DNA of 64,000 nucleotides from Algoriphagus sp. CAU 1675 (GCF_029222925.1 NZ_JARHUI010000002.1:62001-126000), one strand, 5' to 3'. Positions 1 through 10,690 are shown, numbered from the stretch's first letter. A program made the numbers and translations. The notes: generated by a model from the sequence alone, not told the origin.

Positions 1-919
1 TCTAAAAAAATCCAATGAGGAATTAAAACTATACTTTGAAGGCAAAAAAGACAGGTACGAAGCCGAAGTGCGAATGAAGCATAAAAACGGTTCCTGGAGA
101 TGGGTACTGGATAGAGGAAGGGCCTTTTCATGGACAGAAGATGGGAAACCTTTGATGATGTTTGGTACCCACCTCGACATTACCCATATAAAAACCCAAG
201 AGGAGGAAATACAGAAAACCAACCAAAAATTGCTCGCCGCCAATGAGGAATTGAAAGTGTTTGCGAGTTTGGCGTCTCATGATATGAAAGAGCCTTTGCG
301 AATGATCAGTTCCTTTCTTTCCCTTTTGAAGAAAAAGTACCAAGAGGTCTTGGATGCAAAGGGAAACCAATTCATTGATTTCGCAGTAGATGGATCCAAA
401 AGGCTTACAGCTCTGATTGACAACCTTTTAGAATACTCAAAAATCGGATTTGACCTCAATCTTGCTGAAAATATTAACACCAAAAAATTGCTTGATGAGA
501 TTTTGGAACTAAAAAAACAAGTAATTCTCGAAATTGGAGCCGAAATCACTATCGGAGATCTTCCAAACATTCGTGGAGTAAAAACACCTATTCAATCTCT
601 ATTTCAGAATCTAATAAGCAATGCACTGAAATTCCGCCAAAAAGGCAAAGTCCCGAAAATTGTAATTAATGGCCATGAAACGGAAAATTTCTGGGAATTT
701 TCTGTATCGGATAATGGGATAGGTATTGAATCCGAGTATATTGATAAAATCTTTGAAATTCTGGTTAAACTCCATTCAAAAGATGAATATTCAGGAACAG
801 GCTTAGGACTTGCAATGTGTAAAAAAATCGTCAATCAACATGGAGGGAATATTTGGGTAGAGTCTACCCCTGGCCTAGGAAGTAAATTTAACTTTTCAAT
901 TAAAAAGAATGGAATATAA
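1..919 (+). CDS. PAS-domain sensor histidine kinase, 5'-truncated by window edge
   Basis: The open frame runs in from the left edge (first full codon at 2), so the N-terminus is missing. Visible part: the end of a PAS domain (KNGSWRWVLDRGRAF then GTHLDITHIK, the usual PAS_3/PAC ending), a short coiled coil, then a phytochrome-type DHp with H-box SHDMKEPLR (phospho-acceptor His at about visible residue 93) and an HATPase_c domain with N-box NLISNALKF, G1 DNGIGIE and G2 GTGLGLAMC. No transmembrane segment is visible. The stop overlaps the start of the receiver gene at 909, so the two are translationally coupled and the receiver is its likely partner. The signal sensed cannot be told from this fragment. 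Confidence 0.93.
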   Translation, partial: LKKSNEELKLYFEGKKDRYEAEVRMKHKNGSWRWVLDRGRAFSWTEDGKPLMMFGTHLDITHIKTQEEEIQKTNQKLLAANEELKVFASLASHDMKEPLRMISSFLSLLKKKYQEVLDAKGNQFIDFAVDGSKRLTALIDNLLEYSKIGFDLNLAENINTKKLLDEILELKKQVILEIGAEITIGDLPNIRGVKTPIQSLFQNLISNALKFRQKGKVPKIVINGHETENFWEFSVSDNGIGIESEYIDKIFEILVKLHSKDEYSGTGLGLAMCKKIVNQHGGNIWVESTPGLGSKFNFSIKKNGI

Positions 920-1346
920 ACCAATCAAAATTTTACTGGTCGAAGACAACGAAGGCGATATTTTCCTGACAAAAGAAGCCTTATCAGAAGCCAGAATCAA
1001 AAACGTAACGGAGGTTGTTCGAGACGGTGAACAGGCTATTTCTTTATTGGAGAACAGACTGAAAAAAAATCCAGACGAACTACCCGACCTGATCATTCTC
1101 GATATCAACCTTCCCAAAAAAAATGGGCATGAAGTTTTGATGCACCTCAAAAAAAATAAAGGCTTAACACATGTACCCATTATCATTTTAAGCACCTCAT
1201 TTTCAGATCAGGATGTTTTAAAAGCATATCAAGAACATGCCAATTGCTATATAGTTAAACCTATTGATGTCTTTGATTTTATGCAAGTTGTTTCGAAAAT
1301 TGAGGACTTTTGGTTTAATATTATCAAATACCCTAAAATTAAATAA
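909..1346 (+). CDS. Single-domain response regulator (Rcp1-like)
   Basis: A 145-residue stand-alone receiver domain. It has the acidic pair in LLVEDNEGD, the phospho-acceptor Asp in LIILDINLPKKNG, the conserved Thr/Ser in IIILSTSF and the Lys in YIVKPID. The EDNEGD opening and HVPIIILSTS are typical of Rcp1-type regulators that partner phytochrome-family kinases. There is no output domain, so it probably relays phosphate or acts by protein contact. It overlaps the kinase gene upstream by 11 bp and is followed 12 bp later by a REC-PAS protein. Confidence 0.93.
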   Translation: MEYKPIKILLVEDNEGDIFLTKEALSEARIKNVTEVVRDGEQAISLLENRLKKNPDELPDLIILDINLPKKNGHEVLMHLKKNKGLTHVPIIILSTSFSDQDVLKAYQEHANCYIVKPIDVFDFMQVVSKIEDFWFNIIKYPKIK

Positions 1347-1358
1347 TTAGGCTATTTC

Positions 1359-2381
1359 ATGAGAAAGGACAAAAAAATATACACTTTCCTAGTAATTGAA
1401 GATAATCTAGGCGACTATGTATTGATTGATGAGTACCTTTCTGAAGTTTTTGTCAACCCAATTTCGGTCAATTGCCGTTCCTTTCAAGAAGCAAAATCAA
1501 TACTTGAAGGACCCGAAAAAATCGATTTGGTATTTTTAGACCTTTCCCTTCCTGATCTCTCCGGAGAAACCCTGATTAAAGCAGTGGTAGAATCTGCGCA
1601 GGAAATTCCAGTCATTGCCTTAACTGGATTTTCTGATCTGGATTTTAGCATTCGGTCCCTTTCTTTGGGAATATCAGATTACCTTCTCAAAGACGAATTG
1701 ACTCCTACGGTTCTATACAAGAGCATCATTTATTCTATAGAAAGAAACAAACACATTGAGGAACTTCAGCATTCGGAAAAGCGATACAGTGACTTATTCC
1801 ACCTCAATCCTACCCCTATGATGGTTTATGATTTGGCCACATTGAAAATATTGAATGTCAATGAAGCTGCAATTGAGGCATATGGCTATTCTCATCAGGA
1901 GTTTATTTCTATGACATTGAAAGATATTCGCCCCGATGAGGATGTTCCCAAGCTTCTTCAATCAGTGGAAGACTTTTGGGTAAATAACAACCCCAACTAC
2001 CTAAGAATTTCCAGACACATTAAAAAATCAGGAGAAATAATAGATGTGGAAATCAGCCCTGCAAAAATCACTTATAATGGAAAAGAAGGGGCAATGGTTT
2101 TGATTCAGGACATCACCGAAAAACTGAAATATATCCGCACTATTGAGAATCAGAACAAAACATTTAGGGAAATTGCCTGGATTCAATCCCATGTGGTTCG
2201 GGCCCCTTTAGCCAGACTCATGGGTTTGATTAATCTATTTGAGAGCATTACAGAGTCCAACTCTGAAAAACAAGAGTTGATAAAATACATCAAAGCATCT
2301 TCAGAGGAACTAGACCAAATTATAAGGGATATCAGCAAAAAATCTGAAGGTCTGGAAGATTTCCATCAAAAAAACACCTAA
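1359..2381 (+). CDS. REC-PAS-DHp hybrid protein without ATPase domain
   Basis: 340 residues. An N-terminal receiver (about 8-125; acidic pair EDNLGD, phospho-acceptor in LVFLDLSLPDLSG, KDE near 113) is followed by a PAS domain (about 140-255; RYSDLFHLNPTPMMVYD to IQDITEKLKY). The C-terminus is a DHp-like helical hairpin (about 262-330) with a candidate acceptor His in QSHVVRAPLARLMGLINL. The protein ends there: no N, G1 or G2 box exists in this frame before the stop, so it cannot use ATP itself. It probably receives phosphate from the upstream kinase or acts as a phosphotransfer or scaffold protein. Such truncated PAS-DHp proteins occur in Bacteroidota, but the function is not known to me. 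Confidence 0.85.
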   Translation: MRKDKKIYTFLVIEDNLGDYVLIDEYLSEVFVNPISVNCRSFQEAKSILEGPEKIDLVFLDLSLPDLSGETLIKAVVESAQEIPVIALTGFSDLDFSIRSLSLGISDYLLKDELTPTVLYKSIIYSIERNKHIEELQHSEKRYSDLFHLNPTPMMVYDLATLKILNVNEAAIEAYGYSHQEFISMTLKDIRPDEDVPKLLQSVEDFWVNNNPNYLRISRHIKKSGEIIDVEISPAKITYNGKEGAMVLIQDITEKLKYIRTIENQNKTFREIAWIQSHVVRAPLARLMGLINLFESITESNSEKQELIKYIKASSEELDQIIRDISKKSEGLEDFHQKNT

Positions 2382-2490
2382 AGTGATTTTATACCAAGGA
2401 GAAATCCTTTCAGAGCATTCTAAAACAGCAAACTAGATATCAACAGAAAGTAATACAAAAGAGCCAAGAATATTCGCCGTTAATCCACTT

Positions 2491-2498
2491 TAGCTTTG
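2491..2498 (+). promoter_or_regulatory. Putative -7 box (TAGCTTTG) for the deoxyhexose operon
   Basis: TAGCTTTG fits the Bacteroidota housekeeping -7 consensus TAnnTTTG and lies 53 bp before the ATG at 2551. I see no good TTG -33 element at the usual distance, so the promoter may need an activator. Confidence 0.4.
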
Positions 2499-2550
2499 GT
2501 TATCATTTGATTTTTGAGCATTTTTTGACTTGATCTATAATCAAAAATCC

Positions 2551-3309
2551 ATGAAGCATAAGACTGTCCTCATTACAGGAGGAGCGAGCGGAATAGGCCA
2601 GGCAATGGTCAGAAAATTTGCCGCCGAAGGTTGTTTGGTACATTTCATTGATACCAATCACGCCGAAGGAGTCAAACTCCAGTTCGAAGAACATGAAAAA
2701 GGCCTGCATGTCAAGTTCCATGAAGGAGACATCACAGACTACAATCAAGTAGAGAACATCATCCAATCCATCCCCGGAAAACTGGACGTATTGATTAATA
2801 ATGCCGGCGTTTCCCACATAGGAAAGGCCGAATCCACCTCAGGAGAAGACTTTGACAGGGTATTTCAGGTAAATGTCAAAGGGATGTTCCATTGCATCAA
2901 AGCCGCCCTTCCCAAATTGAAAGAAAATGGAGGAGGCTCCATTTTAAACATGGCCTCCGTGGCAGCCACCATAGGTATCCCGGACAGATTTGCCTACAGT
3001 ATGACTAAAGGCGCTGCTCTTTCCATGACCCTAAGCGTGGCTCGGGATTATGTTCAGGATGGCATTCGCTGCAACTGCCTTTCGCCCGGAAGAGTGCATA
3101 CTCCATTCGTCGATGGGTTCCTAGCTAAAAATTATCCAGGACAAGAAAAGGAAATGTTTGATAAACTGGCAGCAACCCAACCTATTGGAAGGATGGGAAC
3201 TCCAGCTGAAATCGCTGAATTGGCCTTTTTTGTAAGTTCGGATGCGGGTAGCTTCATCACAGGAGCCAATATCCCAATTGACGGGGGATTCTTGGGGCTT
3301 AAAATGTAA
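2551..3309 (+). CDS. SDR oxidoreductase, probable 2-keto-3-deoxy-L-fuconate (or -rhamnonate) dehydrogenase
   Basis: 252 residues, a classical short-chain dehydrogenase: TGGASGIGQA cofactor loop, NNAGVS, catalytic Ser in NMASVAA, and YSMTKGA (YxxxK). Asp in HFIDTN after beta-2 suggests NAD rather than NADP. The C-terminal stretch CNCLSPGRVHTPFVDGF resembles BDH2-like dehydrogenases that oxidise 2-keto-3-deoxy sugar acids. It is the first gene of the operon and sits beside a fumarylacetoacetase-family hydrolase, the next enzyme in that route. The ATG at 2551 is chosen over an upstream TTG at 2530. Substrate (fuconate versus rhamnonate series) is inferred from the neighbours. Confidence 0.85.
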   Translation: MKHKTVLITGGASGIGQAMVRKFAAEGCLVHFIDTNHAEGVKLQFEEHEKGLHVKFHEGDITDYNQVENIIQSIPGKLDVLINNAGVSHIGKAESTSGEDFDRVFQVNVKGMFHCIKAALPKLKENGGGSILNMASVAATIGIPDRFAYSMTKGAALSMTLSVARDYVQDGIRCNCLSPGRVHTPFVDGFLAKNYPGQEKEMFDKLAATQPIGRMGTPAEIAELAFFVSSDAGSFITGANIPIDGGFLGLKM

Positions 3310-3381
3310 ATTCCTCTTCTGCAGAAACCAACAACATTAAATCTTAAAACATCAATTCTCAATACCTAAAAAAACCTATAT

Positions 3382-4242
3382 ATGAAACTAATTCGATTTG
3401 GAGAAGCCGGACAGGAAAAGCCTGGGGTTCTGGACGAAAATGGAAAATATCTGGACTGTAGTTCTTTTGGTGAAGATTGGAATGAAACATTCTTCACAAA
3501 CGAAGGATTGGAAAGACTTTTGGTTTGGCTACATGCCAATCAAAAAAACTTGCCTGAGATTCCAGCTGGGTCAAGAATCGGATCTCCAATAGCGAGACCA
3601 TCCAAAATTCTATGCATTGGCCTAAATTATAGAAAACATGCCGCGGAAGCAGGAATGGCAGTTCCTGAAGTACCCATCGTTTTTATGAAAGCCACTTCTT
3701 CCCTATCCGGTCCTTATGACCCGGTGTTTATACCCAAAAATTCAGTAAAAACCGACTGGGAAGTAGAACTCGCGGTCGTAATCGGAAAAAGAGCCAAATA
3801 TGTCAGTAAAGAAGAGGCCATGGATTATGTCGCGGGCTATTGTCTCCACAATGATGTCAGTGAACGGGATTTCCAATTGAATCACGGGGGCCAGTGGGTC
3901 AAAGGAAAAAGTGCAGATCACTTTGCTCCTTTAGGCCCTGTACTTGCCACCAAGGATGAAATCCCCGATCCTCACAACTTAAGACTTTGGCTCAAACTCA
4001 ATGGAGAAATGCTGCAGGACAGCAATACCTCTGATCTGATTTTCGATATCCCAACCATTGTTTCTCATCTTTCCCAATACATGACCCTACTTCCCGGTGA
4101 TGTGATTTCCACAGGAACACCAGCAGGTGTAGGGATGGGGCTAAATCCCCCCACCTACCTGAAAGACGGAGATGTCATGGAACTTGGAATTGATGGTTTG
4201 GGCAGTTCCAAGCAGGTGGCAGTCAATGATCCTGAAGCATGA
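3382..4242 (+). CDS. FAH-family hydrolase, probable 2,4-diketo-3-deoxy-L-fuconate hydrolase
   Basis: 286 residues, fumarylacetoacetate hydrolase fold. ILCIGLNYRKHAAEAG opens the FAH domain near residue 75. Metal ligands are expected in DWEVELAVVIG and in the HNDVSERDFQ region, and GDVISTGTPAGVGMG is the typical C-terminal motif. In the non-phosphorylating fucose/rhamnose pathway this enzyme splits the diketo acid into pyruvate and lactate. The stop overlaps the next start by 4 bp (ATGA), so it is translationally coupled to the lactonase. Family certain, exact substrate inferred. Confidence 0.87.
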   Translation: MKLIRFGEAGQEKPGVLDENGKYLDCSSFGEDWNETFFTNEGLERLLVWLHANQKNLPEIPAGSRIGSPIARPSKILCIGLNYRKHAAEAGMAVPEVPIVFMKATSSLSGPYDPVFIPKNSVKTDWEVELAVVIGKRAKYVSKEEAMDYVAGYCLHNDVSERDFQLNHGGQWVKGKSADHFAPLGPVLATKDEIPDPHNLRLWLKLNGEMLQDSNTSDLIFDIPTIVSHLSQYMTLLPGDVISTGTPAGVGMGLNPPTYLKDGDVMELGIDGLGSSKQVAVNDPEA

Positions 4243-5066
4243 AAATTGACGCCCATCAGCACTTCTGGCAGTTCGATCCTGTAAGGGATTCCTGGATCAC
4301 AGAGGACATGGGGCGAATCCGGAGAAACTTCCTTCCGGAGGACCTTTACCCCTTGCTCAAAAGCAGTGGAATAGAGGCCTGTATTGCTGTGCAGGCAGAT
4401 ACAAGCTTGAGAGAAACAGACTTCTTGCTGGATTTGGCAGGGCAGTACAGCTGGATTTCGGGGGTAGTTGGTTGGGTGGACCTAAGTAGCCTAAACCTGG
4501 ACCAGACATTAGAGGTTTATTCCGGGAATTCTAAACTATTGGGCTTTCGGGAAATCTTACAGAGCAAAGACCCTCAGTTTATGCTGAGAGAAAAATTCAT
4601 CCAAGGAATTCAAGCCATAGGAAAAAAGGGATACACCTATGATATTTTGGTGTATCCCCACCACCTTTCTGCAAGCCTAGAGCTGGTCAAAAAATGTCCA
4701 AACCAAAAATTCGTGATCGATCATTTGGCCAAACCCTATATCAAGGACAAGGAATGGAAGGAATGGAAAAAAGCCATGCAGCCTATAGCTGAAAGGGAGT
4801 TGGTCTATTGCAAGGTTTCGGGAATGGTGACGGAGGCCGATTGGAAAAACTGGACTGAAGATGACCTTGCCCCTTACCTGGAAATTGCATTGGAGCTCTT
4901 TGGTCCTGACCGCCTGATGTATGGAAGTGACTGGCCTGTATGTCTCCTTGCCGGGGAATACGGACAGGTTTATGAAGTCATTCAAAATTGGACATCTCGT
5001 CTGAGCAAATCGGAGCGGGATAGAATTTTGGGAGAAACAGCAGCCGAATTCTACCATATCTACTGA
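4239..5066 (+). CDS. Amidohydrolase-family sugar lactonase, probable L-fuconolactonase
   Basis: 275 residues of the amidohydrolase_2 family. IDAHQHFW gives the N-terminal HxH metal motif. EACIAVQADTSLRET, FVIDHLAKP and YGSDWPV (the late Asp) are hallmarks of the L-fuconolactonase/L-rhamnono-lactonase group. It hydrolyses the lactone produced by the sugar dehydrogenase to the open acid. It overlaps the FAH gene by 4 bp and is followed 54 bp later by the second SDR gene, with a small hairpin between. The enzyme class is clear; fuconolactone is favoured because FucP is encoded next door. Confidence 0.87.
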   Translation: MKIDAHQHFWQFDPVRDSWITEDMGRIRRNFLPEDLYPLLKSSGIEACIAVQADTSLRETDFLLDLAGQYSWISGVVGWVDLSSLNLDQTLEVYSGNSKLLGFREILQSKDPQFMLREKFIQGIQAIGKKGYTYDILVYPHHLSASLELVKKCPNQKFVIDHLAKPYIKDKEWKEWKKAMQPIAERELVYCKVSGMVTEADWKNWTEDDLAPYLEIALELFGPDRLMYGSDWPVCLLAGEYGQVYEVIQNWTSRLSKSERDRILGETAAEFYHIY

Positions 5067-5078
5067 ATAAAAATCAGG

Positions 5079-5097
5079 CCCATTGGAAATGGGTTTT
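5079..5097 (+). terminator. Small hairpin with short T run between lactonase and SDR genes
   Basis: CCCATT, a 3-nt loop, AATGGG, then TTTT. The stem is only six base pairs and the operon continues, so it is at best an attenuator or an mRNA-processing hairpin. Confidence 0.3.
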
Positions 5098-5099
5098 GA

Positions 5100-7216
<2,117 letters not shown>

Positions 7217-7218
7217 CC

Positions 7219-7554
7219 ATGAAGACCTATGTTTTAATTTGTGATCTCAAAGACGAACCTGAAGCTATTCAAGCCTATGTGGAATGTCATAAGGCTGTGG
7301 CTCCGGAAATCCTAGAAAGTATCCGGGTGGCCGGAGTATTGGAAATGAGCATTTACAGATGGAGAAACCGACTGAGCATGATACTCATTGGTGACGAGAA
7401 TTTTAGCTTTGAAAGAAAAGCCGCTCTGGACAATGCCAATCCAAAAGTTCAGGAATGGGAAGCCTTTTTGGGGCAGTTCCAAACCAACCTTCCCGGTACT
7501 CCTCCAAATTGGCGCTGGGCTTTGACCGAGAAAATTTTCGACTTTAAGGCTTAA
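7219..7554 (+). CDS. L-rhamnose mutarotase-family protein (sugar anomerase)
   Basis: 111 residues, the normal length for the RhaM/DUF718 family. Features include YVECHKAVAPEILESI (family His), the central YRWRNRLSMILIGD, and a Trp-rich end (VQEWEAFL, TPPNWRWALTEKIFDF). It interconverts alpha and beta anomers of the imported sugar to feed the dehydrogenase. It lies between fucP and an exported esterase. Although the family is named for rhamnose, members occur in L-fucose clusters of Bacteroidota. Confidence 0.85.
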   Translation: MKTYVLICDLKDEPEAIQAYVECHKAVAPEILESIRVAGVLEMSIYRWRNRLSMILIGDENFSFERKAALDNANPKVQEWEAFLGQFQTNLPGTPPNWRWALTEKIFDFKA

Positions 7555-7586
7555 CTGCTTCCAACCATGAACCTAAAAATAACGCC

Positions 7587-8504
7587 ATGAAAAAAATCCT
7601 AACCTTAGTTTTCCTTTATATGACAATTTCAATCAGCCAAGCCCAAAATCATATTCTCCCCCTTTGGGAGGGTACCCCTCCGCTTCAGACCGACATGGGA
7701 TTGAAGGAAGAAGCCACTCAGGAAGGGATCTTAAGGATTGGAAATGTACAGACTCCAAGTATTGAGGTTTACCTGCCAACCAGACAGATCGCCACCGGAA
7801 AGGCAGTGGTGATTTTCCCCGGAGGAGGATATTCCATCCTAGCCTATGATTGGGAAGGAACTGATTTTGCAAAATGGCTCAACTCTCAAGGGATTGCCGG
7901 CATTGTGGTCAAATACCGTCTGCCCCGATCCAAATCCCTGACAGATCCCAAGGAAGTTCCTCTTTTGGATGCGCAGCGAGCCATCAGATTGGTCAGACAA
8001 CATGCCTCTGAATGGGACATAGACCCTGCCCAGGTTGGAGTTATGGGGTTCTCGGCGGGTGGACATCTGGCCTCCACACTGAGCACCCAGTATTTACATG
8101 AAATAGACCGAAAAAAAGATGAGGTAGATGCACTATCAGCCCGTCCTGATTTTTCCATTTTGGTTTATCCGGTGATTAGTTTCAGGGATGCTGCAGTGCA
8201 TTCAGGATCCAGAAACAATTTGATTGGCGAAAATGCCCCCCAGGAATTGATTGATCGCTTTTCCGGTGAACTCAACGTCAATTCCGAAACTCCCCCGACC
8301 TTTTTGGTTCATGCCCAGGATGACAAAGGTGTTCCTATAGAAAACAGCCTGTTATACTACCGTGCTTTGCATCAACAGGGAGTAAGTGCTTCCCTGCACA
8401 TCTACCCAACAGGTGGGCATGGGTTTGCTTTTGGGCTAGGCAAAGGAGCCGTAGAAAGCTGGAGAGATGTATTGCTGGCTTGGATAAAAGAAATTACACC
8501 TTAA
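7587..8504 (+). CDS. Secreted alpha/beta-hydrolase (acetyl-xylan-esterase-like)
   Basis: 305 residues. An N-terminal signal peptide (KKILTLVFLYMTISISQAQ) is followed by an alpha/beta-hydrolase domain: oxyanion segment FPGGGYSIL, nucleophile Ser in GVMGFSAGGHLAS, and a C-terminal His in PTGGHGFAFG. It resembles the dienelactone-hydrolase/acetyl-esterase group that removes acyl groups from polysaccharides. In this operon it may deacetylate fucose-containing glycans (fucoidan, rhamnan) in the periplasm before uptake. The next gene starts 1 bp after its stop. Confidence 0.83.
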   Translation: MKKILTLVFLYMTISISQAQNHILPLWEGTPPLQTDMGLKEEATQEGILRIGNVQTPSIEVYLPTRQIATGKAVVIFPGGGYSILAYDWEGTDFAKWLNSQGIAGIVVKYRLPRSKSLTDPKEVPLLDAQRAIRLVRQHASEWDIDPAQVGVMGFSAGGHLASTLSTQYLHEIDRKKDEVDALSARPDFSILVYPVISFRDAAVHSGSRNNLIGENAPQELIDRFSGELNVNSETPPTFLVHAQDDKGVPIENSLLYYRALHQQGVSASLHIYPTGGHGFAFGLGKGAVESWRDVLLAWIKEITP

Positions 8505-8505
8505 T

Positions 8506-9201
8506 ATGTCAATAAAAGTCATAGCTTTTGATGCCGATGATACCCTCTGGGTAAATGAGCCTTTCTTCCGGGAGGCTGAGGAAAAATTCGCCTCTCTGCT
8601 TGAAGACTTCATGCCCACACATGCCTGTATCAAGGAACTTTACCGTACAGAAATCGGAAACCTGAATCTTTACGGGTATGGCATAAAAGGCTTTATGCTT
8701 TCTATGATCGAAACAGCTATGAGGATTACGGATCAAAAGATCCCAATTTCTGTGGTGGAAAAAGTCATAGCCATTGGTCGGGAAATGTTGGAAAAACCTG
8801 TAGAATTATTGCCCGGTGTAGAAGCCGTATTGAAAAGCCTGAATGGAGACTTTCGGATGGTGATGGCCACGAAAGGTGACCTATTGGATCAGGAAAGGAA
8901 GTTGAAGAAATCAGGACTTGAAAAATACTTCCATCACATCGAGATCATGAGCGAAAAAAGGGTGCCTGACTACCAAAAGTTGATGCTGCATCTGGATGTA
9001 ATTCCAGGCGAATTTGTCATGATGGGAAACAGCCTGAAGTCTGATATTCTTCCGGTACTCGAACTGGGAGGTCATGGCATTCATATCCCCTTTCACATCA
9101 CCTGGGAACACGAACAAGTAGAACATGAGATCAGGCATGAGTTTTTTTACCAGGTTGAGCATATCAGTGAAGCCGCAGACCTGATCCGGAAGATGAGGTA
9201 A
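8506..9201 (+). CDS. HAD-superfamily hydrolase
   Basis: 231 residues. Motif I is AFDADDTLW, with nucleophile and acid Asp. The helical cap includes YGYGIKGFMLSM; motif II Thr is in MVMATKGD, the motif III Lys is near EKRVPDYQK, and motif IV lies in VMMGNSLKSDI. A phosphatase of the phosphoglycolate-phosphatase-like branch. It is the last gene of the co-directional 2551-9201 block and follows the esterase by 1 bp. Substrate unknown; a housekeeping phosphatase added to the operon is possible. Confidence 0.85.
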   Translation: MSIKVIAFDADDTLWVNEPFFREAEEKFASLLEDFMPTHACIKELYRTEIGNLNLYGYGIKGFMLSMIETAMRITDQKIPISVVEKVIAIGREMLEKPVELLPGVEAVLKSLNGDFRMVMATKGDLLDQERKLKKSGLEKYFHHIEIMSEKRVPDYQKLMLHLDVIPGEFVMMGNSLKSDILPVLELGGHGIHIPFHITWEHEQVEHEIRHEFFYQVEHISEAADLIRKMR

Positions 9202-9241
9202 GTGAGAAATCAGGTAAACTAATTAAGAATTTATTTCTCCA

Positions 9242-9646
9242 TCAAAATCGAATTTCCATGATGGTATAGTCCTTTCCTGATTTTTGAAATCTATTAAAGG
9301 TATCTACCATCCCAAAGCGCTCATAAAACCCCTTTTTTTCCAAGCGGGCATTGCACCAGACTCTTTTACATCCTTTTTTCTTTGCCTCTTCCAATAGATG
9401 CAGGAGCAATTTGGAGCCCCATCCTTTTCCCTGATGATCCAGGCTAGTTGCAAATTTCCTAAACTGCATTTCTCCATTGGATTCGAAGCAGGAAACCACA
9501 GAAGTCAGGTTTTCATCCAGAAACAATCCATAATGGATTCCTTCTTTATCTTCTTCAATTTTGACAAAGTCTATGGGATGGTCCGGCCACATGACCCGGT
9601 GGCGAAGAGGCCAAGTTTCCTCAGGCTGGATTTCTCGGATAAGCAT
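9242..9646 (-). CDS. GNAT-family N-acetyltransferase
   Basis: 134 residues from the ATG at 9646 (an upstream TTG at 9652 is less likely). A compact GNAT fold with the acetyl-CoA loop HQGKGWGSKLLLHLL (Q/RxxGxG/A) and VWCNARLEKKGFYERFGM, the usual beta-5/alpha-4 end of the family. It faces the deoxyhexose operon convergently with 40 bp between. The acceptor substrate cannot be predicted. Confidence 0.85.
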   Translation of the reverse strand: MLIREIQPEETWPLRHRVMWPDHPIDFVKIEEDKEGIHYGLFLDENLTSVVSCFESNGEMQFRKFATSLDHQGKGWGSKLLLHLLEEAKKKGCKRVWCNARLEKKGFYERFGMVDTFNRFQKSGKDYTIMEIRF

Positions 9647-9675
9647 TACCAAAAGTACTTCATCTGATTTTTTCT

Positions 9676-9918
9676 TCAGCTACTTTTTCTTGCTTTTTTG
9701 ATGATATCCCAAATAGCCAGGGCAACTCCCAAAGCGATCAAGGAGTAGCCGACCAATTGGTTTTCCCCAAAAAATATACCCGCAATGACCAGAGCAAAAG
9801 CAAGTCCTGCTATAGGGGACAGGCCTTTCTGGTCTTTATCCTTCCTGACAAAAAACATGATAAAAACCAGACCCAGCACCAAAACTAAAACAACAATATA
9901 AGTTAGCTCAACTTCCAT
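9676..9918 (-). CDS. Small three-helix membrane protein, function unknown
   Basis: 80 residues, almost entirely hydrophobic, with three predicted helices (about 5-23, 33-50 and 53-70) and a basic tail KKARKSS. I do not recognise a family. It is probably co-transcribed with the GNAT gene 29 bp downstream. The composition and clean membrane topology support a real gene. Confidence 0.6.
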   Translation of the reverse strand: MEVELTYIVVLVLVLGLVFIMFFVRKDKDQKGLSPIAGLAFALVIAGIFFGENQLVGYSLIALGVALAIWDIIKKARKSS

Positions 9919-10277
9919 AATCCTCCTTCTGTAAATGGGTTTTGAATCTACTCGTGATCTTAAATTTCAAAGAAAAATTTTCTCCTAAATCTGAGTTAAG
10001 TACAATTTGGCTAGATGCTACCGGATTTCAAATAAAATTATTCAGATATCATTTTAATCTTTACAGCTATCTATTTCAATTAGTTAAAGCAAAATCCTAC
10101 TTAAATAAAAAAAGGCCCATAGAGTTCAAAAAAGGCTGTTTATCCGACAACAAGCGACTACTGTCGGATACTAATGATTATTAACCGATTAGCGTATTGA
10201 ACAGCTGCCAACTTTGGTTCATCGATTTTCCTCTGGCGAAAACGAAAAATAAATTTTCTAACAAAAACAACATTATC
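9919..10277. other. 359-bp AT-rich intergenic region upstream of ssb
   Basis: Between two divergent genes. It holds a perfect 9-bp inverted repeat (10141-10170, listed separately). A short frame at 9942-10184 has no coding character. A possible weak promoter for ssb (TTG at 10197 with CAACTTTG at 10209) is not convincing. Confidence 0.6.
10141..10170. repeat. Perfect inverted repeat TATCCGACA-N12-TGTCGGATA
   Basis: Arms 10141-10149 and 10162-10170 match exactly and enclose 12 nt. No T run follows on either strand, so it is not a classical terminator. Lying 108 bp before ssb and 223 bp before the divergent membrane-protein gene, it could be an operator or a structured leader. Confidence 0.6.
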
Positions 10278-10661
10278 ATGAACACGCTAAGAAACAAAGT
10301 ACAGCTAATCGGTCGCTTGGGCGACAGAATTGAAGTGAAAAATCTAGAATCCGGAAAGAAACTGGGAAAGGTAAGTTTGGCCACAAACGAAAGCTACAGA
10401 AACAAGGACGGAGAAAAGGTGACAGAAACCACTTGGCATAACCTGGTCATTTGGGGTAAGCAGGTAGATATCCTCGAGAAGTACACCGACAAAGGTTCTG
10501 AACTAGCCATAGAAGGAAAGATCAGTAATCGGGATTATAAGGACAAAGATGGTGTAAAGCGCTACATCACAGAAATCATCGTAAATGATTTTCTTCTCAT
10601 GGGCAGCGGAAAAAGCGAGGCCAAAAACGGCTCTAAGGAAGAGGAGGATCTGCCTTTCTGA
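10278..10661 (+). CDS. ssb: Single-stranded DNA-binding protein
   Basis: 127 residues with one OB fold: NKVQLIGRLGD opening, the core strand KVSLATNESY, ETTWHNLVIWGKQ, KGSELAIEGKI and YITEIIVNDF. The acidic tail ends in EEEDLPF, matching the DDDIPF-type tip that recruits replication and repair proteins. The ATG at 10278 is preferred because the family starts MNxLxNKVQLIG; the frame stays open to 10197 but that part is not conserved in character. This is a short SSB without the long Gly-rich linker, so it may be a second paralogue. A strong terminator follows. Confidence 0.92.
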   Translation: MNTLRNKVQLIGRLGDRIEVKNLESGKKLGKVSLATNESYRNKDGEKVTETTWHNLVIWGKQVDILEKYTDKGSELAIEGKISNRDYKDKDGVKRYITEIIVNDFLLMGSGKSEAKNGSKEEEDLPF

Positions 10662-10690
10662 AAGTCTTGAAACTTCAAAAAAGGATGTTG

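Noticed and set aside
9942-10184. 80-codon plus-strand frame in the spacer before ssb
   Set aside because: AT-rich low-complexity translation, no family character, and it covers the inverted repeat; no likely start signal.
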